Of a DNA stretch of 64,000 nt, positions 26,388 through 34,880 are shown in pieces. Numbering within the stretch: position 1 is the first letter of the stretch; the number at the start of each line of letters is the position of its first letter. Made by a program: the position numbers and the translations under genes. Origin of the DNA: an uncultured Lachnospiraceae bacterium (lineage in GTDB: Bacteria > Bacillota > Clostridia > Lachnospirales > Lachnospiraceae); contig CAJTMB010000001.1 of NCBI GenBank assembly GCA_910577105.1, forward strand, positions 62,001 to 126,000. Reading direction: 5' to 3'. Below the pieces are notes generated by a model that was given only the letters and a program-made list of their open reading frames with translations, had not been told where the DNA came from and searched no databases.

Positions 26388-26418
26388 TATACTTGGATAG
26401 TCAATCGTGAGGTGCCCT

Positions 26419-26877
26419 ATGGATTTTTTAACCCAGTTATTGCAAAATAAAATTTTGCTGTGCGCCATTGCCGGATGGTGTGTGGCACAAATCCTAAAGA
26501 CATTTATTCATCTGCTCTTTACAAGAAAGTTTGTTGCGGAAAGACTGATTGGAAGCGGTGGAATGCCCAGTTCGCATTCTGCGACCGTCTGTGCACTTTG
26601 TGCAGCGGCATGTTATATTTATGGCCCTTCCAGTTTTGAATTTTCCATTTCCCTGGTATTGGCAATTATTGTCATGTACGATGCCATGGGCGTACGGCGT
26701 GAGACCGGCATCCAGGCTAAGGTTTTGAACGAAATGCTTGAAGTTTTCGCCGATATGGGCAGTGATATGCCGGCAGAAGATAAACTCAAAGAATTTGTGG
26801 GACATACTCCCCTTCAAGTCTTGATGGGGGCAATTCTGGGTATTATCATTGCAATTATTATGTGTAATGTGCTATAA
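26419..26877 (+). CDS. Divergent PAP2 family membrane protein (DUF212, YuiD-like)
   Basis: This 152-residue protein belongs to the DUF212/divergent PAP2 family: GGMPSSHSATVCAL near residue 47 resembles the PAP2 phosphatase SGHS motif, and MYDAMGVRRETGIQAKVLNE carries the conserved acidic and basic residues. There are about four membrane helices. A lipid-phosphate phosphatase role is suggested by the family name but not established. The start has GAGGTG upstream. It probably shares a transcript with the AraC gene and the lipoprotein gene 39 bases downstream. Confidence 0.88.
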   Translation: MDFLTQLLQNKILLCAIAGWCVAQILKTFIHLLFTRKFVAERLIGSGGMPSSHSATVCALCAAACYIYGPSSFEFSISLVLAIIVMYDAMGVRRETGIQAKVLNEMLEVFADMGSDMPAEDKLKEFVGHTPLQVLMGAILGIIIAIIMCNVL

Positions 26878-26916
26878 TGTTTCCTGTAGCATTGATAACG
26901 AAAGAGAGGATATTTT

Positions 26917-28083
26917 ATGAAAAAAAATATATTAGTTACACTCATAGCCGTCTCTGCCTTATTGGTTATGAACGGCTGTGGAAAAGACGATGATACGCCA
27001 AAGCGTCCCGATGATATTGCCGTGTCCATCGAACCTACAGTTACAGTGCCGTCAACAATTGACCCCGTTGACGTACCGGATGAAGTTTTAAGCGACACTC
27101 CTCCCGAAGAAGGCATGGTACACAGCGCACTTACCAACGAATGGATTTATCAGGATGTTGCAGACTCCCGTCCCATCGCTGTCATGTACCCCACCGACAG
27201 GGGCTCACAACCCCAATACGGCATCGGGCTTGCAGGTGTTTTGTATGAATGTATGGAAGAAGGCGAAATGTCCCGTCAGATGGGTATTTTGGAAGACTGG
27301 CAGGATTTGGAACTCATAGGTAATATCAGAAGCTGTCGTGACTATTATGCATACTGGAGCATGGAGTGGGATTCCTTCCTTGTACATTGGGGCGGCCCTT
27401 TCTATCTGGTTGATGTAGTGAAGCGCAGCGATGTAAACAATCTCTCCGGATGCAGCATCGGCGGCGGGGATGTGGTTGCTCCCGCAACCGGAAGCGAAGC
27501 TTTTTACCGCTATCCCAAAGGCTCTTCTCCTACGATTCACAATGGTTTTACAGATGGTCCCAGCCTGGTAAAAGCGATTGATAAGCTGGGATATCAGACG
27601 GAACACAGGAGCAGTTATTGGGAGCCTGAACATTTTAACTTTGCACCGATGACAGAGTTCAATACATTGGAAGACGCATCCGGCTCCTTTACCGCCACGG
27701 AAATAGACTTATCCAAGATTTTCACTACCACCAAATCTTCTTTCAAATATGATGAAGAAAGCGGTACCTACTTGAAATACTTATACGGTGAACCTCAGGT
27801 GGATGAACTGACCGGAGAACAGCTTGCATTTTCCAATGTCATCATTCAGGATACCTACTGGGAATACCGTCAGGACAACAAATACCTGATTTTCCAGGTC
27901 AATGATTCCGGCCGCAGCGGCTGGTACTTTACACAGGGCCGGGGCATCAAGATTACTTGGACAAAAAAAGATGACTATTCCCCTACCAGATATTATGATA
28001 TGGCAGGCAATGAAATTGAAATCAATACAGGTCATACCTATATCGGTATTGCACAATCAGGACGCGAACCGATTTATAAGTAA
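26917..28083 (+). CDS. DUF3048-domain lipoprotein (YerB-like)
   Basis: This 388-residue protein has a lipoprotein signal peptide (MKKNILVTLIAVSALLVMNG-Cys, cysteine at about residue 21), an acidic, threonine/proline-rich linker (22-70), then the DUF3048 region: RPIAVMYPTDRGSQPQYGIG, GNIRSCRDYYAYWSMEWDS and a C-terminal DUF3048 part ending near IAQSGREPI. B. subtilis YerB is the best-known member; its function is not firmly known. The protein should be anchored to the outer face of the membrane. A clear intrinsic terminator follows. Confidence 0.9.
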   Translation: MKKNILVTLIAVSALLVMNGCGKDDDTPKRPDDIAVSIEPTVTVPSTIDPVDVPDEVLSDTPPEEGMVHSALTNEWIYQDVADSRPIAVMYPTDRGSQPQYGIGLAGVLYECMEEGEMSRQMGILEDWQDLELIGNIRSCRDYYAYWSMEWDSFLVHWGGPFYLVDVVKRSDVNNLSGCSIGGGDVVAPATGSEAFYRYPKGSSPTIHNGFTDGPSLVKAIDKLGYQTEHRSSYWEPEHFNFAPMTEFNTLEDASGSFTATEIDLSKIFTTTKSSFKYDEESGTYLKYLYGEPQVDELTGEQLAFSNVIIQDTYWEYRQDNKYLIFQVNDSGRSGWYFTQGRGIKITWTKKDDYSPTRYYDMAGNEIEINTGHTYIGIAQSGREPIYK

Positions 28084-28105
28084 GACCGGGGGCATCAATA
28101 AATAC

Positions 28106-28142
28106 AAAGGGCAGAACCGGAAAATCCGGCTCTGCCCTTTTA
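28106..28142 (+). terminator. Intrinsic terminator of the AraC-DUF212-DUF3048 transcript
   Basis: AAAGGGCAGA-A-CCGG pairs with CCGG-C-TCTGCCCTTT around an AAAAT loop, ending in TTTTAC on the plus strand, 23 bases after the stop codon. Confidence 0.85.
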
Positions 28143-28208
28143 CATTCCTTATTCAACGACAAGCTTTACGCAGTCATCCACTTCCTTCTTTTTCTTTAAT
28201 CATTAAAT

Positions 28209-28231
28209 CAGCCCATCCAAAGGATGGGCTG
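28209..28231 (-). terminator. Hairpin downstream of the HPr gene, probable terminator
   Basis: CAGCCCATCC and GGATGGGCTG form a perfect 10-bp stem around a three-base loop, about 25 bases after the minus-strand HPr stop. The following minus-strand bases (ATTTAATG) make only a weak T-run. Confidence 0.5.
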
Positions 28232-28255
28232 TAGTTATCATTGTATATGTATCAC

Positions 28256-28519
28256 TTATTCACCAAGACCGCTTTCAATCGCTTCCACCAAAGACTTCAA
28301 TGCTGTTTCTTCATCTTCACCTTCACAGGTAAATTCGATTTCATCGCCACATTTCACGCAAGCCCCGAGTACACTCAAAACACTTTTTGCGTTTGCCGTA
28401 TTGTCTCTAAACGAAAACGTAATCAAGGACTTAAACTTCATCGCTTCTTTACACAAAATGCCTGCCGGCCTTAAGTGAAGTCCCGTGGGATTCTTGATGA
28501 CAACCTTTTGGCTAACCAT
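28256..28519 (-). CDS. ptsH: HPr-family phosphocarrier protein
   Basis: This 87-residue protein is full-length for the family. The active-site histidine lies in TGLHLRPAG (residue 15 of the HPr fold) and the regulatory serine in NAKSVLSVLG (about residue 46). Both phosphorylation sites are therefore present, as in Firmicute HPr used by the sugar phosphotransferase system and by HPr kinase/CcpA control. A Crh-like paralogue would lack the histidine, so Crh is unlikely. GGAGG precedes the ATG. It has its own promoter in the gap after glmM. Confidence 0.9.
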   Translation of the reverse strand: MVSQKVVIKNPTGLHLRPAGILCKEAMKFKSLITFSFRDNTANAKSVLSVLGACVKCGDEIEFTCEGEDEETALKSLVEAIESGLGE

Positions 28520-28549
28520 ACTGCTATACCTCCAATTTCCTCTAGTACT

Positions 28550-28578
28550 ACTATAGCATTTTTTGACAAGAATCTCAA
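28550..28578 (-). promoter_or_regulatory. Sigma-A-type promoter for the HPr gene
   Basis: On the minus strand a -35 TTGAGA (28573-28578) and a -10 TATAGT (28550-28555) are separated by 17 bases, placing the start point about 20 bases before the HPr start codon. Confidence 0.6.
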
Positions 28579-28585
28579 GCCTTTT

Positions 28586-29935
28586 CTAAAACATAATATC
28601 CTGTATCAGACTTGCCAGACGGTCTGCCTCCGCCTGAATCAGACTTTTTTCCTTACCCTCTATCATGACCCTGACAAGGGGTTCCGTTCCGGAAGGGCGG
28701 ATTAACACACGACCCTCACCGGAAAATTGCTCCGTAAGTTTTGCAATTGCCTTGGCAATCTCAGGATATTCCATATAATGGTCTTTTTTGTGGTTTGCTA
28801 CCTTTGCATTTGCAAGCGCCTGCGGAAGCATTTCCATTACTTTCGAAAGTTCCGAGAGGGGCTTCCCTGAATCCACCATAACCTGAAGCAGGTGCAGCGC
28901 ACTAAGGAGTCCGTCTCCCGTCGTGTTTTCATCCAGAAAAATCACATGCCCTGACTGTTCACCACCGAGGCTTGCTCCGATTTCCCTCATCCGTTCCAGC
29001 ACATAACGGTCTCCAACCTTCGTCTGCTCTGCCTTAATACCATTGTTCTCCGCCATAAGAAAGAAACCAAGATTACTCATAATCGTAGCAACAATGGTAT
29101 TCTTCTTTAATGTGCCTTTCTGTTTCATATAATTGCCTACGATGGCCATGACCTGATCACCGTTCACTATATTTCCCATTTCGTCCACTGCCAGAAGCCT
29201 GTCTGCATCCCCGTCAAAGGCCAGACCGATGTTTGCCTTCTCAAAAACCACCCTCGCCTGTAACTCTTCCATGTGGGTGGAACCGCAGTTAGCATTGATA
29301 TTGATTCCGTCAGGATTGTTGTGAATGGCAACGACCTCTGCCCCCAACTCCTTCAATGCCTCCACCGAAGTGTAAAATGCAGCGCCCTCCGCACAGTCTA
29401 CCACAATTTTTATTCCACGAAGTTCTACGGCAACTGACTGAATTGCATGGTTAATATATTCCTCCCTTGCATCCGTTCGGTATTTAATCTTTCCGACCCC
29501 GGAACCGGTAGGAAATTTCACTCCCTGCATATTATTTTTAATCATAGCTTCTATTTCGTCTTCCAGTTCATCCGGCAGCTTATAGCCGTTTCCGTCAAAA
29601 AACTTAATTCCGTTAAACTCCACGGGATTGTGGGATGCGGAAATGACAACGCCGGCATCGACCTTATATTTCTGGGTCAGGTATGCAATAGCCGGCGTCG
29701 GAATCACTCCGACAAAAATACAGTTTGCTCCCACGGAGCAGGCTCCCGCCATCAAAGCATTTGCCAGCATATCCCCTGAAATCCTGGTATCACATCCCAC
29801 CATCAAAGTCGGCTTATGCTCTTTTTCCTTGGTAAGTACATATGCACCTGCCTGCCCGAGCTGCATTGCCAAGAGCGGCGTCAGTTCTTCGTTTGCAATT
29901 CCCCTTACTCCATCTGTTCCAAATAAACGTCCCAT
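28586..29935 (-). CDS. glmM: Phosphoglucosamine mutase
   Basis: This 449-residue enzyme has FGTDGVRGIAN at the start, the catalytic phosphoserine loop VISASHNPVEFNG at about 100, the metal-binding DGDADR at about 240 and the phosphate-binding RPSGTEPLVRVM near the end. It interconverts glucosamine-6-phosphate and glucosamine-1-phosphate on the way to UDP-GlcNAc and peptidoglycan. ATG 29935 is used because GTGGAG lies just upstream and family members start at MGRLFGTDG. The cdaA-cdaR-glmM order is conserved in Firmicutes, where GlmM binds and restrains CdaA. Confidence 0.96.
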   Translation of the reverse strand: MGRLFGTDGVRGIANEELTPLLAMQLGQAGAYVLTKEKEHKPTLMVGCDTRISGDMLANALMAGACSVGANCIFVGVIPTPAIAYLTQKYKVDAGVVISASHNPVEFNGIKFFDGNGYKLPDELEDEIEAMIKNNMQGVKFPTGSGVGKIKYRTDAREEYINHAIQSVAVELRGIKIVVDCAEGAAFYTSVEALKELGAEVVAIHNNPDGININANCGSTHMEELQARVVFEKANIGLAFDGDADRLLAVDEMGNIVNGDQVMAIVGNYMKQKGTLKKNTIVATIMSNLGFFLMAENNGIKAEQTKVGDRYVLERMREIGASLGGEQSGHVIFLDENTTGDGLLSALHLLQVMVDSGKPLSELSKVMEMLPQALANAKVANHKKDHYMEYPEIAKAIAKLTEQFSGEGRVLIRPSGTEPLVRVMIEGKEKSLIQAEADRLASLIQDIMF

Positions 29936-29962
29936 ATTCTCCACCATGCCTTTCCATTTACA

Positions 29963-31261
29963 CTATTCTGTTGTCTCCGTTATCCTGATTGATACTTTTA
30001 GAGGCCTTACGATTGTAATGTTTTCGGAAAGCATAAAATCCACTTCCATCTCATATACACCGGGAGATAACTCTTCTATATTTCCTTCCTCCATGAATGC
30101 GGAAATATTGACATGTCCATACAGTGTTTCCTCATCAACTGCATCCACGGATTCCTTCATTCCTTTTATGCTGAGGGTATACAGCAGTTCTTCCTCACTT
30201 ATCTCCGCCTGATACCCGGCAGGAATACCCACAATCCCGATTCGTTCCGAGGAAATTGTTATATCCCTGGAAGCTTCCCTTTCAATATGAGCTGTTACGG
30301 AAATCCTCGCAGGAGATGTTCCATCCGCCAGAAGAATCCCTTCCGGCAGATAATCTTCCACGTTGATATTTACCCGCATGTCGTCCGTCTGTCCCGTAAT
30401 ATTAATTGCGTCCTCAGGAATAACAATTTCCCGGATATCAGCCAACGCTTCTTCCGTGCCTGCAATCGTTATACTTGCGGGGTCACTCTCTATCTCTCCG
30501 GTAAACATATAACCAGATGCAGGTGTTCCCGATACGGCACACTGTATCGGCACTGTTTTTGTTCTTAAAATTTCCACCTTCACACGCACTGATGCAACAT
30601 TTAAGGATACATTATCGGATGCTATGACATTTCCGTCCACATCATATAATATTACGTTTGAATATGTGGAAATATCACTGGTGGAATCAGATACATCCAC
30701 TTTTACAACCGCCGAGGAAATTTTGGACACCACGGATTCCGGTCCGGAAACTTCCACCCTGTTCTGGTCAGGCACAACTGTATTGACAATATAGCCCTCC
30801 AATACTTCACCGGTGGTATCCACCGTAAGGGTAAGGCGTTTTGTTCTCTTTTCTTCTATATTGAGTTTCAGTATTTCATTGCTGCCGGAAATACTGGAAA
30901 TCTCCTCATTGTAACGGAGGGAATAAAACCTGATTTCCACTGTATTTGTCACTGTTAATTTGGAAAAGTCCGCCTCGGCTACGATATCACCGGCATTGAG
31001 TTCGTCACGAATGGATTTTTTTGCAATAATCGTGACGCTTCGCACAATATCCGTTTTGTCCAGAACCTCATAAACCATGTTCTCATTTGTCAAAACATCC
31101 GTATTGACCAGCCTGACCGGAATATTGTTGAAGGTTTTTCTGTCCTCCGGGTTTTCAATATCCATCACCACAAGCCAGAGCAAAAAAGCGGCCACAAGGG
31201 AAAAAAGCTTAAGCGCCCAGTTATTCAGCAGTTTCTTTCCAAACTTTTTTTTATTTTTCAA
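29963..31261 (-). CDS. cdaR: YbbR-domain regulator of diadenylate cyclase
   Basis: This ~432-residue protein has a basic N-terminus, one membrane helix (about 18-35, KLFSLVAAFLLWLVVM) and four extracytoplasmic YbbR repeats, each with a VEVSGPESVVSKI- or ITIAGTEEALADI-like segment. CdaR anchors at the membrane beside CdaA and modulates c-di-AMP synthesis. The start is uncertain: TTG 31261 overlaps the cdaA stop by eleven bases with AGGGCAG upstream, while GTG 31318 would overlap by 68 bases without a spaced Shine-Dalgarno. The gene lies between cdaA and glmM as expected. Confidence 0.92.
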   Translation of the reverse strand: MKNKKKFGKKLLNNWALKLFSLVAAFLLWLVVMDIENPEDRKTFNNIPVRLVNTDVLTNENMVYEVLDKTDIVRSVTIIAKKSIRDELNAGDIVAEADFSKLTVTNTVEIRFYSLRYNEEISSISGSNEILKLNIEEKRTKRLTLTVDTTGEVLEGYIVNTVVPDQNRVEVSGPESVVSKISSAVVKVDVSDSTSDISTYSNVILYDVDGNVIASDNVSLNVASVRVKVEILRTKTVPIQCAVSGTPASGYMFTGEIESDPASITIAGTEEALADIREIVIPEDAINITGQTDDMRVNINVEDYLPEGILLADGTSPARISVTAHIEREASRDITISSERIGIVGIPAGYQAEISEEELLYTLSIKGMKESVDAVDEETLYGHVNISAFMEEGNIEELSPGVYEMEVDFMLSENITIVRPLKVSIRITETTE

Positions 31262-32129
31262 TTTTATCTGCCCTGCTCTTTCCTTTCCAGATTTTGTGTG
31301 ATTTCTTTGTCTCCTCACCCTCTACCGGCTGTGCCAGTTTCAATTTTTCCTTCAGTTCATCACCACTCAGATTGCGAAGCAGTTCCCCCTTATATGTCAC
31401 ACTGATTTTACCTGTTTCTTCGGATACAATTACGGTTACCGCATCCGTCACCTCGGAAATCCCCAGTCCCGCACGATGCCTGGTCCCCAGATTTTTATCC
31501 AGTTTCAGGTTATCCGAAAGGGGAAGGTAACAGGTTGCGGATGCTACCCTGTTTCCCCTCACAATAACCGCCCCGTCATGCAGAGGAGTATTATGCTCAA
31601 ATATATTGATAAGGAGCTGGCTGGTCACAATACCATCCACATCAATACCTGTTCTCTCAAAATCACCCAGCGGCTGCTTACACTCTATGACAATAAGGGC
31701 TCCCGTCCTGACTTTCCCCATTTCCACACAGGCTTTCGTAATTTCATTAATTGTCTTGCCAGAAAAAACATTTTCCTTCTGCCTTGTCCCGGAGAATGGC
31801 AGCACACTGGAAATAATCTCTTTATTCCCCAATTCTTCCAATGCCTTGCGGAGTTCCGGCTGCAAAACCACAATAAATGCCGTAACGGCAAACCCCAGCA
31901 CATTCGTTCCAAGCCAGATAATGGTCGTCATGTGAAAATAAGCTGCTACCAGCCAAAAAATCAGAATAATAACCAGACCCTTGAGCAATGCCCAGGCTCT
32001 GGTATTTTTAATCCAGATAAGAATCTCATAAATAAGGAAGGAAATAATAAGTATTTCCATCGCACTTGAGAAGTCCATATCCGGCATCCGTCTTATCATG
32101 CTGTTAAAATAATCCTGAATCTGCTGCAT
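31251..32129 (-). CDS. cdaA: Diadenylate cyclase, membrane-bound
   Basis: This 292-residue protein has three N-terminal membrane helices (about 22-40, 45-65, 72-92) and a DAC domain with the catalytic DGAVIVRGNRV and GTRHRAGLG motifs (DGA and RHR) intact. It makes c-di-AMP from two ATP, controlling potassium and osmolyte transport and wall homeostasis. It is upstream of cdaR and glmM, forming the standard three-gene module. The C-terminal tail is long and lysine-rich. Confidence 0.96.
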   Translation of the reverse strand: MQQIQDYFNSMIRRMPDMDFSSAMEILIISFLIYEILIWIKNTRAWALLKGLVIILIFWLVAAYFHMTTIIWLGTNVLGFAVTAFIVVLQPELRKALEELGNKEIISSVLPFSGTRQKENVFSGKTINEITKACVEMGKVRTGALIVIECKQPLGDFERTGIDVDGIVTSQLLINIFEHNTPLHDGAVIVRGNRVASATCYLPLSDNLKLDKNLGTRHRAGLGISEVTDAVTVIVSEETGKISVTYKGELLRNLSGDELKEKLKLAQPVEGEETKKSHKIWKGKSRADKIEK

Positions 32130-32145
32130 TGGAAATCAATCTACC

Positions 32146-33252
32146 TCAAATTTCTTCATAGTCTTCCGAGCGCGCTCCCACACTTTCACCACGCCTTACA
32201 GGGTATCTCCCTCTGCTCCCGTTCTGGGTGGATATTGTTCTGGACGGAGCCTGCCTTCCCTGCACACGCTGCCCGGTTCCGCTTCTCTCCGGCTGATGTG
32301 TACTGCTTGCATGCGAAGTGCGTGTCATCTGGGAATTAATTTTTTTCACTGTTTTTTCCGGTGCCGCAACTGCCATTTTGGGCACGGCTTTCACATAATA
32401 ATAATATTCATCATCTTCAAACTGTACCTTCTCGGTTCTGCTGTAATCCACGCTGAAAACAAAAAACTGCAGTACCACACAGATAGCCAGTGCCGCCAGC
32501 GAGCCAAAAAGCACTCCCAGAACAGACACATTGGTATCATACATCAAATCACCCAAAAGCAGTATCACCACATTGATAAAAGTGCCTGCCACCATGGCAA
32601 TCGTCCAGGAATGGTCTACAGACATCCTGCGGATGAAATATACCAAAATCACGGTAAATGCAAAAGCTGCCACCGTTATCATCACTGCTTTGTCATCCAG
32701 CAAACCATCAATCACCAGTCTGAGCCTTGCCGTCGCCTCATCTGATTCAAGCGCATTGATGGCCACATCATTCGATGAAATAAAATGCACAAAATAATAC
32801 ACTATAGCGCCACAGCCCACGGACACTGCTGAAGCAGGTGTGCCGACAAGCCCCATGGCTAACGGCATCACATACGGTATTTTAAGTCCAAAGCATACCG
32901 GTGTCAGCAGCACCACGATGGAGTCTTTTGGGGAAAACCTGAAAAACAACAATGCCATAACCATAAACAGGCACAATGCCACCAATGCCGCTTCCAGTGC
33001 CAGTGCATAACAGTGCAGCAGCACAAATACCGCGGCAAAAAATATAATAAATCCCGTAGGCAGAAACGAACATAACAGCGAAACTATCAGCACCACAGCC
33101 GCATTATTGATTCTGGTCATGTATCCCAACTGACCGTTAATGCTTAACAGTGCAACAAGCGCCAGCAGAAACTTTAAAACCGGCACTATAAACACTTCAT
33201 TTTTACTGTAAAATCTCTTAATCAGTTCTTTTATTTCCAGTAGGTTTCTCAT
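32146..33252 (-). CDS. Polytopic membrane protein of unknown function with disordered tail
   Basis: This 368-residue protein has about eight to nine membrane helices in residues 20-270, followed by a ~95-residue basic, serine/arginine/glutamine-rich tail that looks disordered and cytoplasmic (QPERSGTGQRVQGRQAP). I do not recognise the family. ATG 33252 has AAAGGTCC upstream. It lies 16 bases upstream of cdaA and 11 bases downstream of a second unknown membrane protein. The placement suggests a cell-envelope or c-di-AMP-linked role, but this is only context. Confidence 0.75.
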   Translation of the reverse strand: MRNLLEIKELIKRFYSKNEVFIVPVLKFLLALVALLSINGQLGYMTRINNAAVVLIVSLLCSFLPTGFIIFFAAVFVLLHCYALALEAALVALCLFMVMALLFFRFSPKDSIVVLLTPVCFGLKIPYVMPLAMGLVGTPASAVSVGCGAIVYYFVHFISSNDVAINALESDEATARLRLVIDGLLDDKAVMITVAAFAFTVILVYFIRRMSVDHSWTIAMVAGTFINVVILLLGDLMYDTNVSVLGVLFGSLAALAICVVLQFFVFSVDYSRTEKVQFEDDEYYYYVKAVPKMAVAAPEKTVKKINSQMTRTSHASSTHQPERSGTGQRVQGRQAPSRTISTQNGSRGRYPVRRGESVGARSEDYEEI

Positions 33253-33263
33253 AATCGGACCTT

Positions 33264-33662
33264 TCAAAAATTCTTATTCTTATCATACATGGATGCCAGT
33301 TTTTTTAAATTATGATAATAATTTTTCAGGTTTTTTTTCACCTTGTTATACCTGTATGTGTATAACACATAGGTCAAAACCGCAAATCCAACCACAAACA
33401 CACCATATAAGATGAGAATATTTTTGGCAAAAACAAATAAATCCATCTTGTAAACTTCCAGCATGAAGGTTTCAAAATCATATAGGACATACAATGCAAA
33501 AAGGATAAAAAACGCTATTGAAGCGCTGATTATCGACTTTACAACCTGCATTCCGATATAATCACTCCTGAAATAGCTCCCTACCGCTGCGTTCTTCTTC
33601 CCTTCACCGGATTCATAAGATGCCAGCTTTGTCATCAGTATGATTCTTTCTTCGTTTAACAT
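33264..33662 (-). CDS. Small membrane protein of unknown function
   Basis: This 132-residue protein has two membrane helices (about 42-62 and 78-102), a soluble N-terminus and a basic C-terminal tail rich in lysine, asparagine and tyrosine (NKVKKNLKNYYHNLKKL). AGGAAAC precedes the ATG. It lies between the YvyF-like gene and the larger membrane protein, probably on one transcript with cdaA. No family was recognised. Confidence 0.72.
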   Translation of the reverse strand: MLNEERIILMTKLASYESGEGKKNAAVGSYFRSDYIGMQVVKSIISASIAFFILFALYVLYDFETFMLEVYKMDLFVFAKNILILYGVFVVGFAVLTYVLYTYRYNKVKKNLKNYYHNLKKLASMYDKNKNF

Positions 33663-33680
33663 GTTTCCTGCCTTTCATAG

Positions 33681-34091
33681 CTATTTATTCAGAAAACGCA
33701 TTTTATCCCCATCTTTATTTTTCTTTAACATAGGGGCCGGCTCGTCCTTTTTAGAAACAAAAGCTCCTTTAAAGTCGTTTGCCAGGTCGCGTTTGCATTT
33801 GTCGCAGTAACGTCCGCTCAAAATAGCCGCTCCACAGGTTTCACACTGCAGTGTTATGCTGGAACCCTCCGTAAGCTGCAAACGCTCTTCTCTCAGCCAC
33901 TGGTGAATCATGGGAACTTCTACTTCACATGCTTCCGCAACCTCGTTAATGGTAGCTCCGGAATTTTCCCTGACGTATGCCTTTACTCTCTGGAAGTCCT
34001 CTTCCTGCGCTTCCTTGCATCTGGGACAAAGGCGAGGTCCCGATACATAGTTAAAAACTTTTCCACATTTCCTGCAATTACGAACATTCAT
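33681..34091 (-). CDS. YvyF-like zinc-ribbon and helix-turn-helix protein (flagellar-operon-associated family)
   Basis: This 136-residue protein has an N-terminal CRKCGKVFNY...CPRC zinc ribbon, a central helix-turn-helix (INEVAEACEVEVPMIHQWLREERL) and a second CETCG...CDKC ribbon, an architecture seen in the YvyF/TIGR03826 family. In Bacillus yvyF sits by comF and flgM in a flagellar operon; here comF lies immediately upstream, supporting the call. Its molecular role is not settled, and DNA or RNA binding is suggested by the folds. A strong AGGAGGG precedes the ATG. Confidence 0.82.
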   Translation of the reverse strand: MNVRNCRKCGKVFNYVSGPRLCPRCKEAQEEDFQRVKAYVRENSGATINEVAEACEVEVPMIHQWLREERLQLTEGSSITLQCETCGAAILSGRYCDKCKRDLANDFKGAFVSKKDEPAPMLKKNKDGDKMRFLNK

Positions 34092-34102
34092 AGTAACCCT
34101 CC

Positions 34103-34834
34103 TTACCCCCGGCCGCTTACCGCCAGTGTAATGAAATAAATATTATGCACTCCTGATTGCAGAAGCACTTCCGTCACAGCATCCACTGTGCTGCCGGTAG
34201 TGTATATATCATCTACAATTATAATCGTACTTAATTTTACATCATTTTGCGCAATTTTGAAAGCCCTTTTCAAATTATTTTGCCTTTCCTGCACATTTAA
34301 TGATTTCTGAGGCACCGTATCCCTGACTCTTTGGATTATTCCGTCATAAACCGGTATATGCAGCTTCCTCCCGATTTCTTCTGCCAAAAGACCTGCCTGA
34401 TTATATCCTCTCCTGTAAAGCTTTCTGCCGGATACAGGCACGGGAATCAGACCGTCAGGCGCCGCTGCCCTGATAAAACCTTCCAATCCATCCGCCATTG
34501 CCCTTCCGAAAAAACGGGCATACTCCCGCCTGCCGCCATATTTAAAGCGATAAATGGAAGCAGCAACGCTTTCGTATTCATATAATGCCCTGCCCCTTAC
34601 ATAAAGATGCCGCTTTTTACTGCAGTCCCTGCAATATTCTTTTTCTTCTTCCGGAAGCGGCCTGCCGCAGCAAAAGCAATACGGCTCCCTGACGGGCATT
34701 AACTTACCCCTGCACGAACGGCAGATGTCGCCTTCCCGGATTCTTACCGGTTCGTCACATACCGGACATCTGGGAGGAAACAGCAGATTCACCGCCCCTT
34801 CCATCATATTCTTTACCAAATTTTCCTTTTTCAT
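34103..34834 (-). CDS. comFC: ComF family protein (phosphoribosyltransferase-like)
   Basis: This 243-residue protein has an N-terminal four-cysteine zinc site (FPPRCPVCDEPVR...CRSC), further CXXC pairs (CFCCG, CRDC) and a C-terminal PRTase domain with the PRPP loop IIIVDDIYTTGSTVDAV. ComFC is required for natural transformation in Bacillus, and homologues occur in many non-competent species. It lies upstream of the YvyF-like gene as in Bacillus. The start is preceded by AAAGCAGG. Confidence 0.9.
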   Translation of the reverse strand: MKKENLVKNMMEGAVNLLFPPRCPVCDEPVRIREGDICRSCRGKLMPVREPYCFCCGRPLPEEEKEYCRDCSKKRHLYVRGRALYEYESVAASIYRFKYGGRREYARFFGRAMADGLEGFIRAAAPDGLIPVPVSGRKLYRRGYNQAGLLAEEIGRKLHIPVYDGIIQRVRDTVPQKSLNVQERQNNLKRAFKIAQNDVKLSTIIIVDDIYTTGSTVDAVTEVLLQSGVHNIYFITLAVSGRG

Positions 34835-34880
34835 TTATGCCTGCTTTCCGCACGCACAACCTTCTTTATTATATTACTTC

